DNA of 64,000 nt. It comes from Veillonellaceae bacterium SB90. GTDB taxonomy: Bacteria; Bacillota; Negativicutes; Selenomonadales; Selenomonadaceae. The notes beneath the pieces are model-generated. The model was not told the origin of the DNA and made no database searches. It saw only the letters and a list, made by a program, of their open reading frames with translations. A program made the position numbers and the translations under genes. Positions 25,996-33,912 of the stretch are shown piece after piece (within the stretch, counting starts at the first letter, position 1; every line of letters starts with the position of its first letter). The stretch lies in NCBI GenBank assembly GCA_902364065.1, contig CABJCJ010000006.1, forward strand, positions 1 to 64,000, in the 5' to 3' direction.

Positions 25996-27039
25996 ATGGA
26001 TGAATTGCAGAAACGCCCGTTGTTCAATCCGGGCGGCGATATCGACGTGACGCACCGCCGGCTGATCGGCGGCAACACGACGAATATGAACGATTTCAAT
26101 GAGCTCAGGTATACGTGGACGGCGGACTGGTACCGTCAGGCCATGAACAATTTCTGGATTCCTGAGGAAATCAATCTCGGGCAGGATGTCAAGGATTACC
26201 GCCAGCTGCCGCCGGCAGAACGCCGGGCTTACGACAAGATCCTTTCGTTCCTCGTCTTCCTCGATTCAGTCCAGAGTGCCAACCTGCCGAATGTCTCGGC
26301 TTATATCACGGCGAATGAAGTCAATCTCTGTCTCTCCATCCAGTCCTTCCAGGAATGCGTCCATTCGCAGAGCTACAGCTATATGCTCGATTCCATCGCC
26401 AGCCCCGATGAGCGCCGGGCCATTATTTTCCAGTGGAAGGATGACGAGCATCTGCTCACGCGCAATACCTTCATCGGCAATCTCTACAATGAGTTCCAGC
26501 AGGACCGTTCGCGCCGGAATTTCCTGCGCGTGCTGGTCGCAAACTACATCCTCGAGGGCATTTACTTTTATTCGGGCTTCATGTTTTTCTACAACCTCGG
26601 GCGCATGGGGCGCATGCCGGGGTCCGTACAGGAGATCCGCTACATCAACCGCGACGAAAACACGCATCTGTGGCTTTTCCGCAATATCCTGCTGGCTCTG
26701 CGTGAGGAGGAGCCCGAACTCTTTTCGACGGAACATGAGGAAATGATGCGCGCGATGATCCGGGAGGGCGTGCGCCAGGAAATCGCCTGGGGTATGTACG
26801 CAATCGGTGACGAGGTCGAAGGGCTCAGCTGCCGGATGATCGAGGACTATGTCCGCTACCTCGGCAACCTGCGCGCCAAGAGCATCGGCCTCGGCACGCT
26901 TTACGAGGGATATGAGCAGGAACCTTCCTCCATGCGCTGGGTCAGCCAGTACGCCGACCCTAATTTCGTCAAGACGGACTTCATCGAGGGCCGCAGCACG
27001 GCGTACGCCAAGAGCACGGCACTCGTCGACGATTTATAA
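25996..27039 (+). CDS. nrdB: Class Ia ribonucleotide reductase, small (radical) subunit
   Basis: The 347-residue R2 subunit that carries the diiron-tyrosyl radical. All ligands are present: Asp90, Glu120, His123, then Glu188, Glu221 and His224, with the radical Tyr127 four residues after His123 (ECVHSQSY). This is therefore a Tyr-radical and not a Tyr-less (class Ic/Ie) enzyme. No ATP-cone is fused here either. ATG 25996 is used because GAAAGGA lies upstream; the frame opens at 25936 without a ribosome site. It is co-transcribed with nrdA and followed by a terminator. Confidence 0.95.
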   Translation: MDELQKRPLFNPGGDIDVTHRRLIGGNTTNMNDFNELRYTWTADWYRQAMNNFWIPEEINLGQDVKDYRQLPPAERRAYDKILSFLVFLDSVQSANLPNVSAYITANEVNLCLSIQSFQECVHSQSYSYMLDSIASPDERRAIIFQWKDDEHLLTRNTFIGNLYNEFQQDRSRRNFLRVLVANYILEGIYFYSGFMFFYNLGRMGRMPGSVQEIRYINRDENTHLWLFRNILLALREEEPELFSTEHEEMMRAMIREGVRQEIAWGMYAIGDEVEGLSCRMIEDYVRYLGNLRAKSIGLGTLYEGYEQEPSSMRWVSQYADPNFVKTDFIEGRSTAYAKSTALVDDL

Positions 27040-27069
27040 TGGATTCATATCCTGCACAATTATGCATGC

Positions 27070-27097
27070 AAAAAGCACGCCGTGTGGCGTGCTTTTT
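27070..27097. terminator. Bidirectional terminator between nrdB and pgmB
   Basis: AAAAAGCACGCC and GGCGTGCTTTTT form a perfect 12-bp stem with a GTGT loop between the converging genes. Confidence 0.93.
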
Positions 27098-27124
27098 GCT
27101 ATATGAAGGGGACAGGGAGCGAAG

Positions 27125-27760
27125 TTAAACAAGAATCTCTGAGAAATGCTCGACGATGCGGTCAGCCTGACTGAGGTCCTGCTCGCCGGAATGAGGGTTG
27201 TGGAAGGCGATGCAGGTCATACCCGCAGCCTTGGCCGCAGCGATGCCGGCTGTGGCATCTTCCACGACTGTACAGTCACATGGCGGTATGCCCAGCCCTT
27301 CAGCAGCCTTCAGGTAGATATCGGGACATGGCTTGCTGTGCGGCAGTTCCGCACCGCTGACGATGGTGTCGAAGTAGGACCGGATGCCAAAGCGGTTCAG
27401 TACCATCTCGATGATATTGCGGCCGGATGAGGAGGCCAGTCCAATGCGGAACTTCTTGTCGCGTAAGCACCGTAAAAGCGCAGTTACCCCGGCAATGGGC
27501 TGAATGGAAGGATCGTGTATAAGCCGGTCGATATAGCGCTGGTGCTTAAAGGAGGCGAGCTCCTGCCAAGTGAGTCCTTCCTGGGGATGCGCAAGCAACG
27601 CCTTGGTAAAGAGATCCTTGCTCGTGCGGCCGGCAAAAGATGGCAGTTTTTCCGGAGGGAACGGTATGCCGAAATGACGGAATGTCTCAAGTTTTACTTC
27701 AATGTGCAGCGGTTCGCTGTCAATGAGGACTCCGTCCATATCGAATATGAATGCTTTCAT
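27125..27760 (-). CDS. pgmB: HAD-family hydrolase, beta-phosphoglucomutase-like
   Basis: A 211-residue HAD protein with the nucleophile/acid pair Asp7 and Asp9 (FIFDMDGVLIDSE), a helical cap, the Ser motif (ASSSG), and the Lys/acidic motif (KPCPDIYLKAAE...VVEDATAG). This is the pattern of beta-phosphoglucomutase, which converts beta-glucose 1-phosphate to glucose 6-phosphate; related phosphatases (e.g. 2-deoxyglucose-6-phosphatase) cannot be excluded. Its ATG overlaps the stop of the EIIBC gene by four bases (ATGA), so translation is coupled. In lactic acid bacteria such a pairing handles the product of a sugar-phosphate phosphorylase, but no phosphorylase or hydrolase gene is in this operon. 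Confidence 0.82.
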   Translation of the reverse strand: MKAFIFDMDGVLIDSEPLHIEVKLETFRHFGIPFPPEKLPSFAGRTSKDLFTKALLAHPQEGLTWQELASFKHQRYIDRLIHDPSIQPIAGVTALLRCLRDKKFRIGLASSSGRNIIEMVLNRFGIRSYFDTIVSGAELPHSKPCPDIYLKAAEGLGIPPCDCTVVEDATAGIAAAKAAGMTCIAFHNPHSGEQDLSQADRIVEHFSEILV

Positions 27761-29139
27761 GCCTGTTCCTCCTCGTTCTCTTCAGGATCTTCGAAGCCGA
27801 TTATGATGGTGGCAATGAACGTGGCGACGGAGGCAATCACGAGGGTGATGAGCGCCTGCAGGATAAAGTTTTCATCTTCACCAATCCACATAGCCATGCT
27901 CAGGAGCCCTGGCGTGACATAGATGAATGCCTTGAGCTTCACAAAACCGGCGAAGAGTGCGGCGATGCCGCTGCCAATCATGCAGCCGTACATCGGACGT
28001 TTGAGCTTGAGGTTGACACCGTACATGGCAGGCTCTGTGATACCGCCGAGATAAGCGGTCATACTGGAAGAGAAGGCCAGGGATTTCAGGGTCTTGTTCT
28101 TCGTCTTCCAGGCAACGGCCAGGGCGGCTGCCGCCTGAGACATGTTGGAACAGAGTGCGACCACGCGGATGACGGGGTCAAAACCCTGCTGGGCAACGAG
28201 CATAATGCTGATCGGACTCAGGGCCTTGTGCAGTCCGACGGAAACGAGCCAGGGGTAGAGAGCCGCCAGGATGGCCAGTGCAACAGCGCCAAGGGCTCCG
28301 TAGATGAACATGCTGCCATCGGCAATGGCCTGGGAGAGGAGATTGCCGAGCGGACCAATGCAGACGAGGGCCAGCGGTACGCTGATGAGGGCGATGAGCA
28401 TGGGCTCGAGGAAGACCTTAACCATACCCGGTACGATTTTCTTGACGCCTTTTTCGATGTAAGACATGATCCAGACGGATAACAGGACCGGGATTAAAGT
28501 AGAAGAATATTTGGCCAGTAGGACAGGTACACCTAAGAAATCAATGGGGTTACCCTTGGCCACGAGCCCCGTCCAGGTCGGGTGAACCATGGCCAGGCCG
28601 ATAAAGCCGCCCATGAAGGCATTGCAGCCAAACATCTTGGCTGCGGAGAACCCGATGAAAGCTGGCATGAAGTAAAATCCTGTATCGAAAATCATATTGA
28701 GCAGGATGTAGGAAGAGGATGTTTTGGTGAGCAGTCCGCTCATGACGAGAACGAGCAGCAGGACCTTGCCCATGCCGCAGCCGGCCAGCAAGGGGACGAC
28801 CGGGGCGATGGAACCAGTGATGGCGCCGAGGACGGCATTGACGATGCCTTTTTTCTTGGCAGGCGTGGCTGGCTTTGCTGCCTGGTCTTTTTGCAGTTGC
28901 GGATATTTCTGAATCAGAGCATCGTAAACGAGATCCACATCATTGCCGATGACCAGCTGATACTGACCGCCTTTCTTTACCAGGGACAGGACACCAGGAA
29001 TGCTTTGTGCTTTGGCGTCATCGGCTTTTTTTTCGTCGCGCAGCGAGAAGCGCAGACGGGTAGCGCAGTGGACGACGGAACAGATATTGTCGGTTCCGCC
29101 GACGGCATCGACGATTTGATCAATCATTTTTGCATCCAT
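27757..29139 (-). CDS. PTS EIIBC component, glucose/glucoside superfamily
   Basis: A 460-residue sugar permease of the phosphotransferase system. The N-terminal IIB domain (1-85) has the phosphorylated Cys25 (VHCATRLRF). A Lys/Ala-rich linker (about 88-100) leads to a IIC domain with about ten membrane helices. The IIC carries GITEPAMYGVNL (about residue 360), the conserved GITEP substrate motif of glucoside/sucrose/trehalose-type transporters. It has no fused IIA; a separate IIA is encoded two genes upstream. A disaccharide (trehalose, maltose or a glucoside) is the likely substrate given the beta-phosphoglucomutase behind it, but the exact sugar is not readable. Confidence 0.92.
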   Translation of the reverse strand: MDAKMIDQIVDAVGGTDNICSVVHCATRLRFSLRDEKKADDAKAQSIPGVLSLVKKGGQYQLVIGNDVDLVYDALIQKYPQLQKDQAAKPATPAKKKGIVNAVLGAITGSIAPVVPLLAGCGMGKVLLLVLVMSGLLTKTSSSYILLNMIFDTGFYFMPAFIGFSAAKMFGCNAFMGGFIGLAMVHPTWTGLVAKGNPIDFLGVPVLLAKYSSTLIPVLLSVWIMSYIEKGVKKIVPGMVKVFLEPMLIALISVPLALVCIGPLGNLLSQAIADGSMFIYGALGAVALAILAALYPWLVSVGLHKALSPISIMLVAQQGFDPVIRVVALCSNMSQAAAALAVAWKTKNKTLKSLAFSSSMTAYLGGITEPAMYGVNLKLKRPMYGCMIGSGIAALFAGFVKLKAFIYVTPGLLSMAMWIGEDENFILQALITLVIASVATFIATIIIGFEDPEENEEEQA

Positions 29140-29183
29140 GAAATTTCCTCCTTTTTGAGTGACATGATGCAGGGATTTTGCTT

Positions 29184-30014
29184 TCAGGAATAAATCAAAT
29201 TGATGATATGGAGCAGGAGATAGCCTTGCTCACCATCTGTAATGGTTTTGCCGGTCTTTTCCTCTACGTAATGGTTAATTGCTTTTACGCAGCGATAGGC
29301 GTCGTTGTATTGTGCTTTGCCAAGCTTATAAAAATAGTTGCTGTTGTCTTCCACCTTTTCAACTGTAAGTATGGTCCTTGTAAAAATTTGCAGATGACGG
29401 ACCAGGCGCTGATAAAGCATCGGATTGGCCGTGACCTTATCCGGAAAGGACTGTCGGATGATGGCGAGTATATCCCGGACCATGCGCGTTGCTTTTACCG
29501 TTACCATCATTTGCTGATTGACGCTGGCGTTGACGATGTGGAGCGTGATGAAACCAACTTCGTCCTCGGATATCGTCATCTGCAGATAACGCCGAATGAT
29601 ACCTACCGCTAGACGGGCCAGCCGATATTCCTGCGGGTAGAATTGCTTGATTTCCGGCAGCAGAGGATTGTGGCAGATGATGCCCTGCTTTTCCCGTTCG
29701 AGGGAAACGCTGATGTGATCGGTCAGCGTCAGATAAATGCTTTCATTGAGCTTTAGATTTGACGTTGCATGAATGTCTTGTATGAGTTCTTCCACGATTT
29801 CCAGGTAGACGGAGGGGATATCGTTGAGGATTGTCTGCAGCTTGGACTGGATGGATTTGTCCCGTAAGATGAAGAGCTTTTCAATGCGGTCTTTTTCGAT
29901 GGTATCGCCGACGTGACGACCGAATGCCAGGCCCCGTCCAATCGCGATGATTTCTTCGTTCTTGTCGTCATGAGCCAAGATGACATTGTTGTTGTAGATT
30001 CGTTCAATTTTCAC
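29184..30014 (-). CDS. BglG/LicT-family transcriptional antiterminator
   Basis: A 276-residue antiterminator. The N-terminal CAT RNA-binding domain (KIERIYNNNVILAHDD...) is followed by two PTS regulation domains (about 65-170 and 175-275), each with conserved His residues that are phosphorylated by HPr/EIIB to sense sugar flux. GTG 30014 is chosen: it opens with the family-typical KIERIYNNN and GGAAGG lies eight bases upstream; the frame extends to 30041, where it overlaps the IIA stop. Its RNA target is visible at 30618-30645 in the operon leader, so the circuit is autoregulatory: antiterminator active when sugar is present, terminator when absent. Confidence 0.93.
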   Translation of the reverse strand: MKIERIYNNNVILAHDDKNEEIIAIGRGLAFGRHVGDTIEKDRIEKLFILRDKSIQSKLQTILNDIPSVYLEIVEELIQDIHATSNLKLNESIYLTLTDHISVSLEREKQGIICHNPLLPEIKQFYPQEYRLARLAVGIIRRYLQMTISEDEVGFITLHIVNASVNQQMMVTVKATRMVRDILAIIRQSFPDKVTANPMLYQRLVRHLQIFTRTILTVEKVEDNSNYFYKLGKAQYNDAYRCVKAINHYVEEKTGKTITDGEQGYLLLHIINLIYS

Positions 30015-30037
30015 AATGGCATCCTTCCCTTCCATAA

Positions 30038-30541
30038 TCAAAACTGCATTGCCTCGTCAAGCGCCTGGACGCTGCCTTCTGCCAGTGGTGTCAGGTGAAC
30101 GTCCCGGGGATTCATGACGATGACCATGATGGTGGGATCGTAACCGGCTTTCCGGATGGCTGCCAGATCAAAGCGCAGGAGCGGATCACCGGCTGTAATT
30201 TGCTGGCCTTGCTGTGCGATGGGCTCGAAGCCCCGTCCGTTGAGCTCGACCGTATCAATGCCGACATGAATCAGGATTTCCAGTCCGTTCTCGCTCTTGA
30301 GTGTGAGGGCGTGTCCGGTCGGGAATGTTCCGGCCACTTCGCCGCTGACCGGTGCATAGAGAATTTTGCCTTCCGGCATGATGGCAAAACCATCGCCCAT
30401 GCTCTTGCTGGCAAAGGCAGGGTCGGATACCTGATCGAGTGGCAGGTATGTCCCTTGAGCGGGGACGTAAAGGACATTGTCCTTGAGGATTTGCGGCCGC
30501 AGGGCCGGAGTCTTTTTCTTGAATAGATTGTGCCAGTTCAT
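30038..30541 (-). CDS. crr: PTS sugar transporter subunit IIA (glucose type)
   Basis: A 167-residue IIA-Glc-type domain that passes phosphate from HPr to the EIIBC protein. The two active-site histidines are visible: His77 (TGHALTL) and the phosphorylated His92 (ILIHVGIDTV). In many Firmicutes this domain is fused to EIIBC; here it stands alone as the first gene of the operon. GGAGG precedes the start. Since it is the only IIA nearby it may also serve other IIBC permeases of the cell, which is speculation. It is transcribed behind the RAT/terminator leader. Confidence 0.92.
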   Translation of the reverse strand: MNWHNLFKKKTPALRPQILKDNVLYVPAQGTYLPLDQVSDPAFASKSMGDGFAIMPEGKILYAPVSGEVAGTFPTGHALTLKSENGLEILIHVGIDTVELNGRGFEPIAQQGQQITAGDPLLRFDLAAIRKAGYDPTIMVIVMNPRDVHLTPLAEGSVQALDEAMQF

Positions 30542-30572
30542 GATGTGTACCTCCAGTTTTCAGACATAATAA

Positions 30573-30632
30573 AAAGCAGGCATAACAAGATCGGCGGACG
30601 AAGCCCGTCTCGATCGCGGTTATGCCTGCTTT
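30573..30632 (-). terminator. Leader terminator of the PTS operon (regulated)
   Basis: AAAGCAGGCATAAC pairs with GTTATGCCTGCTTT, followed on the minus strand by TTATTA. Its 5' arm is shared with the RAT element, so the two structures are mutually exclusive. Confidence 0.93.
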
Positions 30633-30645
30633 GCAGTAACATTCC
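30618..30645 (-). promoter_or_regulatory. RAT (ribonucleic antiterminator) site for the BglG/LicT protein
   Basis: On the minus strand GGAATGTTACTGC...AGCAGGCATAACC matches LicT/SacY-type RAT sites (GGATTGTTACTGC...GCAGGCAAAACC). Binding of the antiterminator to this hairpin would block formation of the overlapping terminator. Confidence 0.93.
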
Positions 30646-30659
30646 TTGTATCTGTGCCA

Positions 30660-30688
30660 AGGATATCATTTTTTAGCTGTTTTGTCAA
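30660..30688 (-). promoter_or_regulatory. Promoter of the PTS operon
   Basis: On the minus strand, -35 TTGACA (30683-30688) and -10 TATCCT (30660-30665) with a 17-bp spacer, directly ahead of the RAT. Confidence 0.8.
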
Positions 30689-30702
30689 TAATAAATTTTC
30701 AG

Positions 30703-30729
30703 ATAATACAAACATAAGTTTTGTATTAT
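30703..30729. promoter_or_regulatory. Palindromic operator candidate between PTS operon and ddh
   Basis: ATAATACAAA (30703-30712) and TTTGTATTAT (30720-30729) form a perfect 10-bp inverted repeat with a 7-bp spacer. It touches the ddh -35 element and lies 14 bp upstream of the PTS -35, so a dimeric regulator here could act on both genes. The regulator is not identified. Confidence 0.55.
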
Positions 30730-30757
30730 TGATTATAGGTTTTTAGCATAGTATAAT
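30729..30757 (+). promoter_or_regulatory. Promoter of ddh
   Basis: -35 TTGATT (30729-30734) and consensus -10 TATAAT (30752-30757) separated by 17 bp, 38 bases before the start codon. Confidence 0.8.
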
Positions 30758-30795
30758 GGTATTGTGATAATAAATCGGCATAGGAGGGCTTTTTC

Positions 30796-31782
30796 ATGAG
30801 TATTCGCATTGGTATTCTGGGATATGGCAATCTGGGCCGCGGCGTGGAGTGCGCCGTGCGGGAGCATGAGGATATGGAGCTTGTGGCGGTCTTTACGCGC
30901 CGCGATCCGGCATCGGTCAAGATCTGGTCGCAGGATGTACCGGTTGTCAGCGTCAAGGATGTTGCAGCCTGGCAGGACAAGATCGACGTCATGATTCTCT
31001 GCGGCGGCAGTGCGACGGATCTGCCGAAGCAGACGCCGGAATACGTGAAGTATTTCAATGTCATTGACAGCTTTGATACGCATGCGCGCATCCCGGAGCA
31101 TTTCGCTGACGTGGATAAGGCGGCCAAGGAAAGCGGCCATCTGGGGATCATCTCGGTGGGCTGGGATCCGGGCCTGTTCTCTCTGGCACGTGTCTACAGC
31201 AATGCGATTCTGCCGGATGGCAAGGATTATACGTTCTGGGGCAAAGGCGTCAGCCAGGGGCACAGTGATGCCATCCGCCGCATCAAGGGCGTCAAGGATG
31301 CCAAGCAGTACACGGTCCCCGTTGAGAGTGCTCTTGCGGCTGTGCGCTCCGGCTCGAATCCGGAACTCACGACGCGTCAGAAGCACACGCGCGAATGCTT
31401 TGTGGTCCTCGAAGAGGGTGCCGATGCAGCTTATGTGGAAAACGCCATCAAGACGATGCCGAACTACTTTGATGAGTACGACACGACGGTACATTTCATC
31501 AGTGAGGAAGAGCTCAAGAAGAATCACAGCGGCCTTGCACACGGCGGCTTCGTCATCCGTTCGGGACACACGGGCCATGAGAAGGAGCATAACCACATCA
31601 TCGAGTTCTCGCTGAAGCTCGACTCCAATCCGGAGTTCACGACGAGCGTCCTCGTCGCCTATGCCCGGGCTGCTTACCGCCTGGCCGAAGAAGGTCAGAC
31701 GGGCTGCCGCACGGTGCTTGACATCGCGCCCGCTTATCTTTGCGAGCAGAGCGGGGAGGAGCTGCTCGCGCATCTGCTTTGA
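30796..31782 (+). CDS. ddh: meso-Diaminopimelate dehydrogenase
   Basis: A 328-residue NADPH enzyme that reductively aminates tetrahydrodipicolinate to meso-diaminopimelate in one step, bypassing the acyl-blocked lysine route and supplying peptidoglycan and lysine. The N-terminal Rossmann motif (GILGYGNLGRGVE) and the family segments CGGSATDLP, NVIDSFDTH, SVGWDPGLFSL and FWGKGVSQGHSDAIRRI are all present, and length matches characterised Ddh (about 326). GGAGG precedes the ATG. Monocistronic, with its own promoter and a strong terminator at 31806. Confidence 0.96.
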   Translation: MSIRIGILGYGNLGRGVECAVREHEDMELVAVFTRRDPASVKIWSQDVPVVSVKDVAAWQDKIDVMILCGGSATDLPKQTPEYVKYFNVIDSFDTHARIPEHFADVDKAAKESGHLGIISVGWDPGLFSLARVYSNAILPDGKDYTFWGKGVSQGHSDAIRRIKGVKDAKQYTVPVESALAAVRSGSNPELTTRQKHTRECFVVLEEGADAAYVENAIKTMPNYFDEYDTTVHFISEEELKKNHSGLAHGGFVIRSGHTGHEKEHNHIIEFSLKLDSNPEFTTSVLVAYARAAYRLAEEGQTGCRTVLDIAPAYLCEQSGEELLAHLL

Positions 31783-31805
31783 TTCCATTTCCGATATCAT
31801 CTGTA

Positions 31806-31851
31806 AAAAACGCTGCTGTGCCAGACGCTTGTCTGGTGCAGCAGCGTTTTT
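31806..31851. terminator. Bidirectional terminator between ddh and the LysR gene
   Basis: AAAAACGCTGCTG and CAGCAGCGTTTTT, with an additional inner stem (CCAGAC/GTCTGG), form a long perfect hairpin between convergent genes. Confidence 0.93.
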
Positions 31852-31877
31852 GCATAGCCTGCGCGGGCGGCAGTGCG

Positions 31878-32831
31878 TCAGGCGGATGCATCTCGATAGA
31901 GGTTCAGGCTGCTCTGGATGAAGCCCTGCATGGCCTTGGTGCGGTAGCCCTTGCGCTGCAGGGCGAGGAAGATCTGACGCTGGGCATTCGGGTCATCGAG
32001 CTTGTAGTAGACGAGTGCTTCGTTGGGCGCGGAAAGCCGCACGAGCGTATCCGTCAGGAAGGTGGCGCCGAGTCCCTGCCGGGCCATGTGATAAGCCGTC
32101 ATGAGCTGGTTGAGGTAGAGGCGGATGTGCGGCGTCATGCCGTTGTTCTGGAACAGCCTGCGCGAACGGCGGAACATGTCATTGCCTTTTCCGAGAATCA
32201 GGAAGTCTGTATCCTGGAAAGCTGCGAGCGGTACGGCCGGTACATCGGAACGAAGGTGGCGGCCGAGCATGATGTCCTGCTGCGTCAGCAGATACGGGGA
32301 AAATTCCCGATTGATGGGCAGGAAGGCCGGCACGGACAGCAGCAGGTGATCCTGGTAAAAGGGAATGGTCTCGTAGAGCGATTCATCGTAAACGCCGCTG
32401 TCGACGATGATGTCGAGTTCCTCTGTGGCGAGCTTGTTGAAGAGGTCAGCTGAGTCGGATTCCGTGACGGCAAGTGCGATATGCGGATGGCGGCTGCTGA
32501 AGGCCTCAATCATGGGCGGCAGGAAGCAGGAGGCGAAAAAATTCGTGCCGCCGAGCGAAAGGGTGCCGCTCTCAAGTCCTGCGAGGTCGTCACAGTAGCT
32601 TTTGAGATCTTTCTTGATGCGGAAGATGCTCTCCGCTGCTTCGATATAGGCCCGCCCGGCGTCGGTCAGCTGCAGAGGGCTCGTGCTGCGGTCAAAGATG
32701 GGCAGCCCGAGTTCTTTCTCGACCTTGCGCACGGAGGCGGAGAGTGCCGGCTGCGACACGAAGAGCTTGCGCGCGGCACCTGAAAAACTCTTTTCCTGCC
32801 AGACGGCGTAGACGTAATCCATTCCCTGCAT
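31878..32831 (-). CDS. LysR-family transcriptional regulator
   Basis: A 317-residue LysR regulator. The N-terminal winged HTH reads KSFSGAARKLFVSQPALSAS (about 14-33) and is followed by the linker helix and an effector-binding domain (about 92-300). GGAATATTC context precedes the ATG, so the ribosome site is weak-to-moderate. It is divergent from the aspartate/glutamate racemase with 157 bp between, the usual LysR arrangement, so it probably controls that gene and itself. The effector is unknown; an amino acid is plausible. Confidence 0.93.
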   Translation of the reverse strand: MQGMDYVYAVWQEKSFSGAARKLFVSQPALSASVRKVEKELGLPIFDRSTSPLQLTDAGRAYIEAAESIFRIKKDLKSYCDDLAGLESGTLSLGGTNFFASCFLPPMIEAFSSRHPHIALAVTESDSADLFNKLATEELDIIVDSGVYDESLYETIPFYQDHLLLSVPAFLPINREFSPYLLTQQDIMLGRHLRSDVPAVPLAAFQDTDFLILGKGNDMFRRSRRLFQNNGMTPHIRLYLNQLMTAYHMARQGLGATFLTDTLVRLSAPNEALVYYKLDDPNAQRQIFLALQRKGYRTKAMQGFIQSSLNLYRDASA

Positions 32832-32988
32832 ATGAATATTCCTTTCTTTATACCATAAAATAAATCGATAGATATTATATTATTATATGTATTTGTTTAT
32901 ATAATATCAGAATGATAAGATGATAACAAGAACAGAGCAAGGGATGCCGGCTGCAGGAGCCGGCTGAAGGCATAAAGGAGTGTTCATC

Positions 32989-33714
32989 ATGAAGACGATT
33001 GGCATTATTGGCGGTATGGGCCCCATGGCAACGGTAGACCTCATGAAGAAGGTCATCCTGGCGACGGATGCGCGCGAGGATCAGGATCATATTCCCATTC
33101 TCGTCGACAACAACACGAACATCCCCGACCGCACGGCTGCCATCATGGGCAAAGGTGAGAGCCCGGTCCCGGAACTGATGAAATCGGCCAATCGTCTGGC
33201 GGAGCAGGGGGCAGACTTCCTGATCATGGGTTGCAACACGGCGCATTACTTCCTGCCGCTCATGATGCCGTATCTCAAGGTGCCGGTCATCAACATGATT
33301 GAAGAGACGGCCAGATTCTGCGCGGAGCAGGGCTATCGTAAAGTCGGCCTGCTGGCTTCGGCTGGGACCTGTCATTCCGGCATCTATCAGCGCGCACTTG
33401 AACGCGCCGGCGTGGAAGTCGTCCAGCCGGCCGGTGCACAGGAGGAGGCCGTTCACCGCATGATCTACGACGGCGTCAAAGCCGGGAATCCGGATTTTGA
33501 CACGACGGATGTACGCAAGGCTCTGTCAGACATGGCAGCCGCTGGCTGCGAGGCTTTCGTGCTCGGCTGCACGGAGGTGCCGGTGGCCGTCTCGATGTAT
33601 CATCTCGAAGGGAATTTCATCGACGCCACGGAGGTCCTGGCGGAATGCGCCGTCGCAGCTGCAGGCGCCAAGGTCCTCTCACATCTGCCGGTCCGCACGG
33701 CCGCAGCGAATTAA
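32989..33714 (+). CDS. Aspartate/glutamate racemase family protein
   Basis: A 241-residue cofactor-independent racemase. Both catalytic cysteines are present, Cys82 (MGCNTAHY) and Cys194 (LGCTEVPVA), and the N-terminus has the GGMGPMAT motif typical of aspartate racemases (PyrABCN-type), more than of MurI. ATG 32989 is preceded by AAAGGAG; the frame begins three codons earlier. Divergent from a LysR gene. Substrate could be D-aspartate or another acidic amino acid; provision of D-amino acids for the cell wall fits the ddh gene nearby, but that is inference. Confidence 0.88.
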   Translation: MKTIGIIGGMGPMATVDLMKKVILATDAREDQDHIPILVDNNTNIPDRTAAIMGKGESPVPELMKSANRLAEQGADFLIMGCNTAHYFLPLMMPYLKVPVINMIEETARFCAEQGYRKVGLLASAGTCHSGIYQRALERAGVEVVQPAGAQEEAVHRMIYDGVKAGNPDFDTTDVRKALSDMAAAGCEAFVLGCTEVPVAVSMYHLEGNFIDATEVLAECAVAAAGAKVLSHLPVRTAAAN

Positions 33715-33736
33715 GGTCATATGTTACCATACGCAT

Positions 33737-33777
33737 ATTGGCAGGAGTGCTTTCGGCATCCCTGCTCTTTTTATGCA
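33737..33777 (+). terminator. Terminator after the racemase gene
   Basis: GCAGGAGTGC and GGCATCCCTGC form an imperfect hairpin with a TTTC loop, followed by TCTTTTTA. Confidence 0.75.
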
Positions 33778-33806
33778 TGGAGGCTGCATTGGGGCGTGCA
33801 GCTCGG

Positions 33807-33835
33807 TTGTCACGGTATGACAAAGCTGATATAAT
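33807..33835 (+). promoter_or_regulatory. Promoter of serS
   Basis: -35 TTGTCA (33807-33812) and consensus -10 TATAAT (33830-33835) with a 17-bp spacer. The -35 hexamer is part of a small inverted repeat (TTGTCA/TGACAA). The leader is only about 70 nt, too short for a serine T-box. Confidence 0.75.
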
Positions 33836-33912
33836 GATATTTTAGAAGAATTGTGAACCAAAGATCCTTGCGGGGATCTGCGCGTTGCGCTGGAATATGG
33901 AGTGTGAGTGAA

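Noticed and set aside
33714-33912. Serine T-box leader for serS
   Set aside because: The consensus promoter at 33807-33835 leaves a leader of only about 70 nt, with no T-box sequence or specifier stem.
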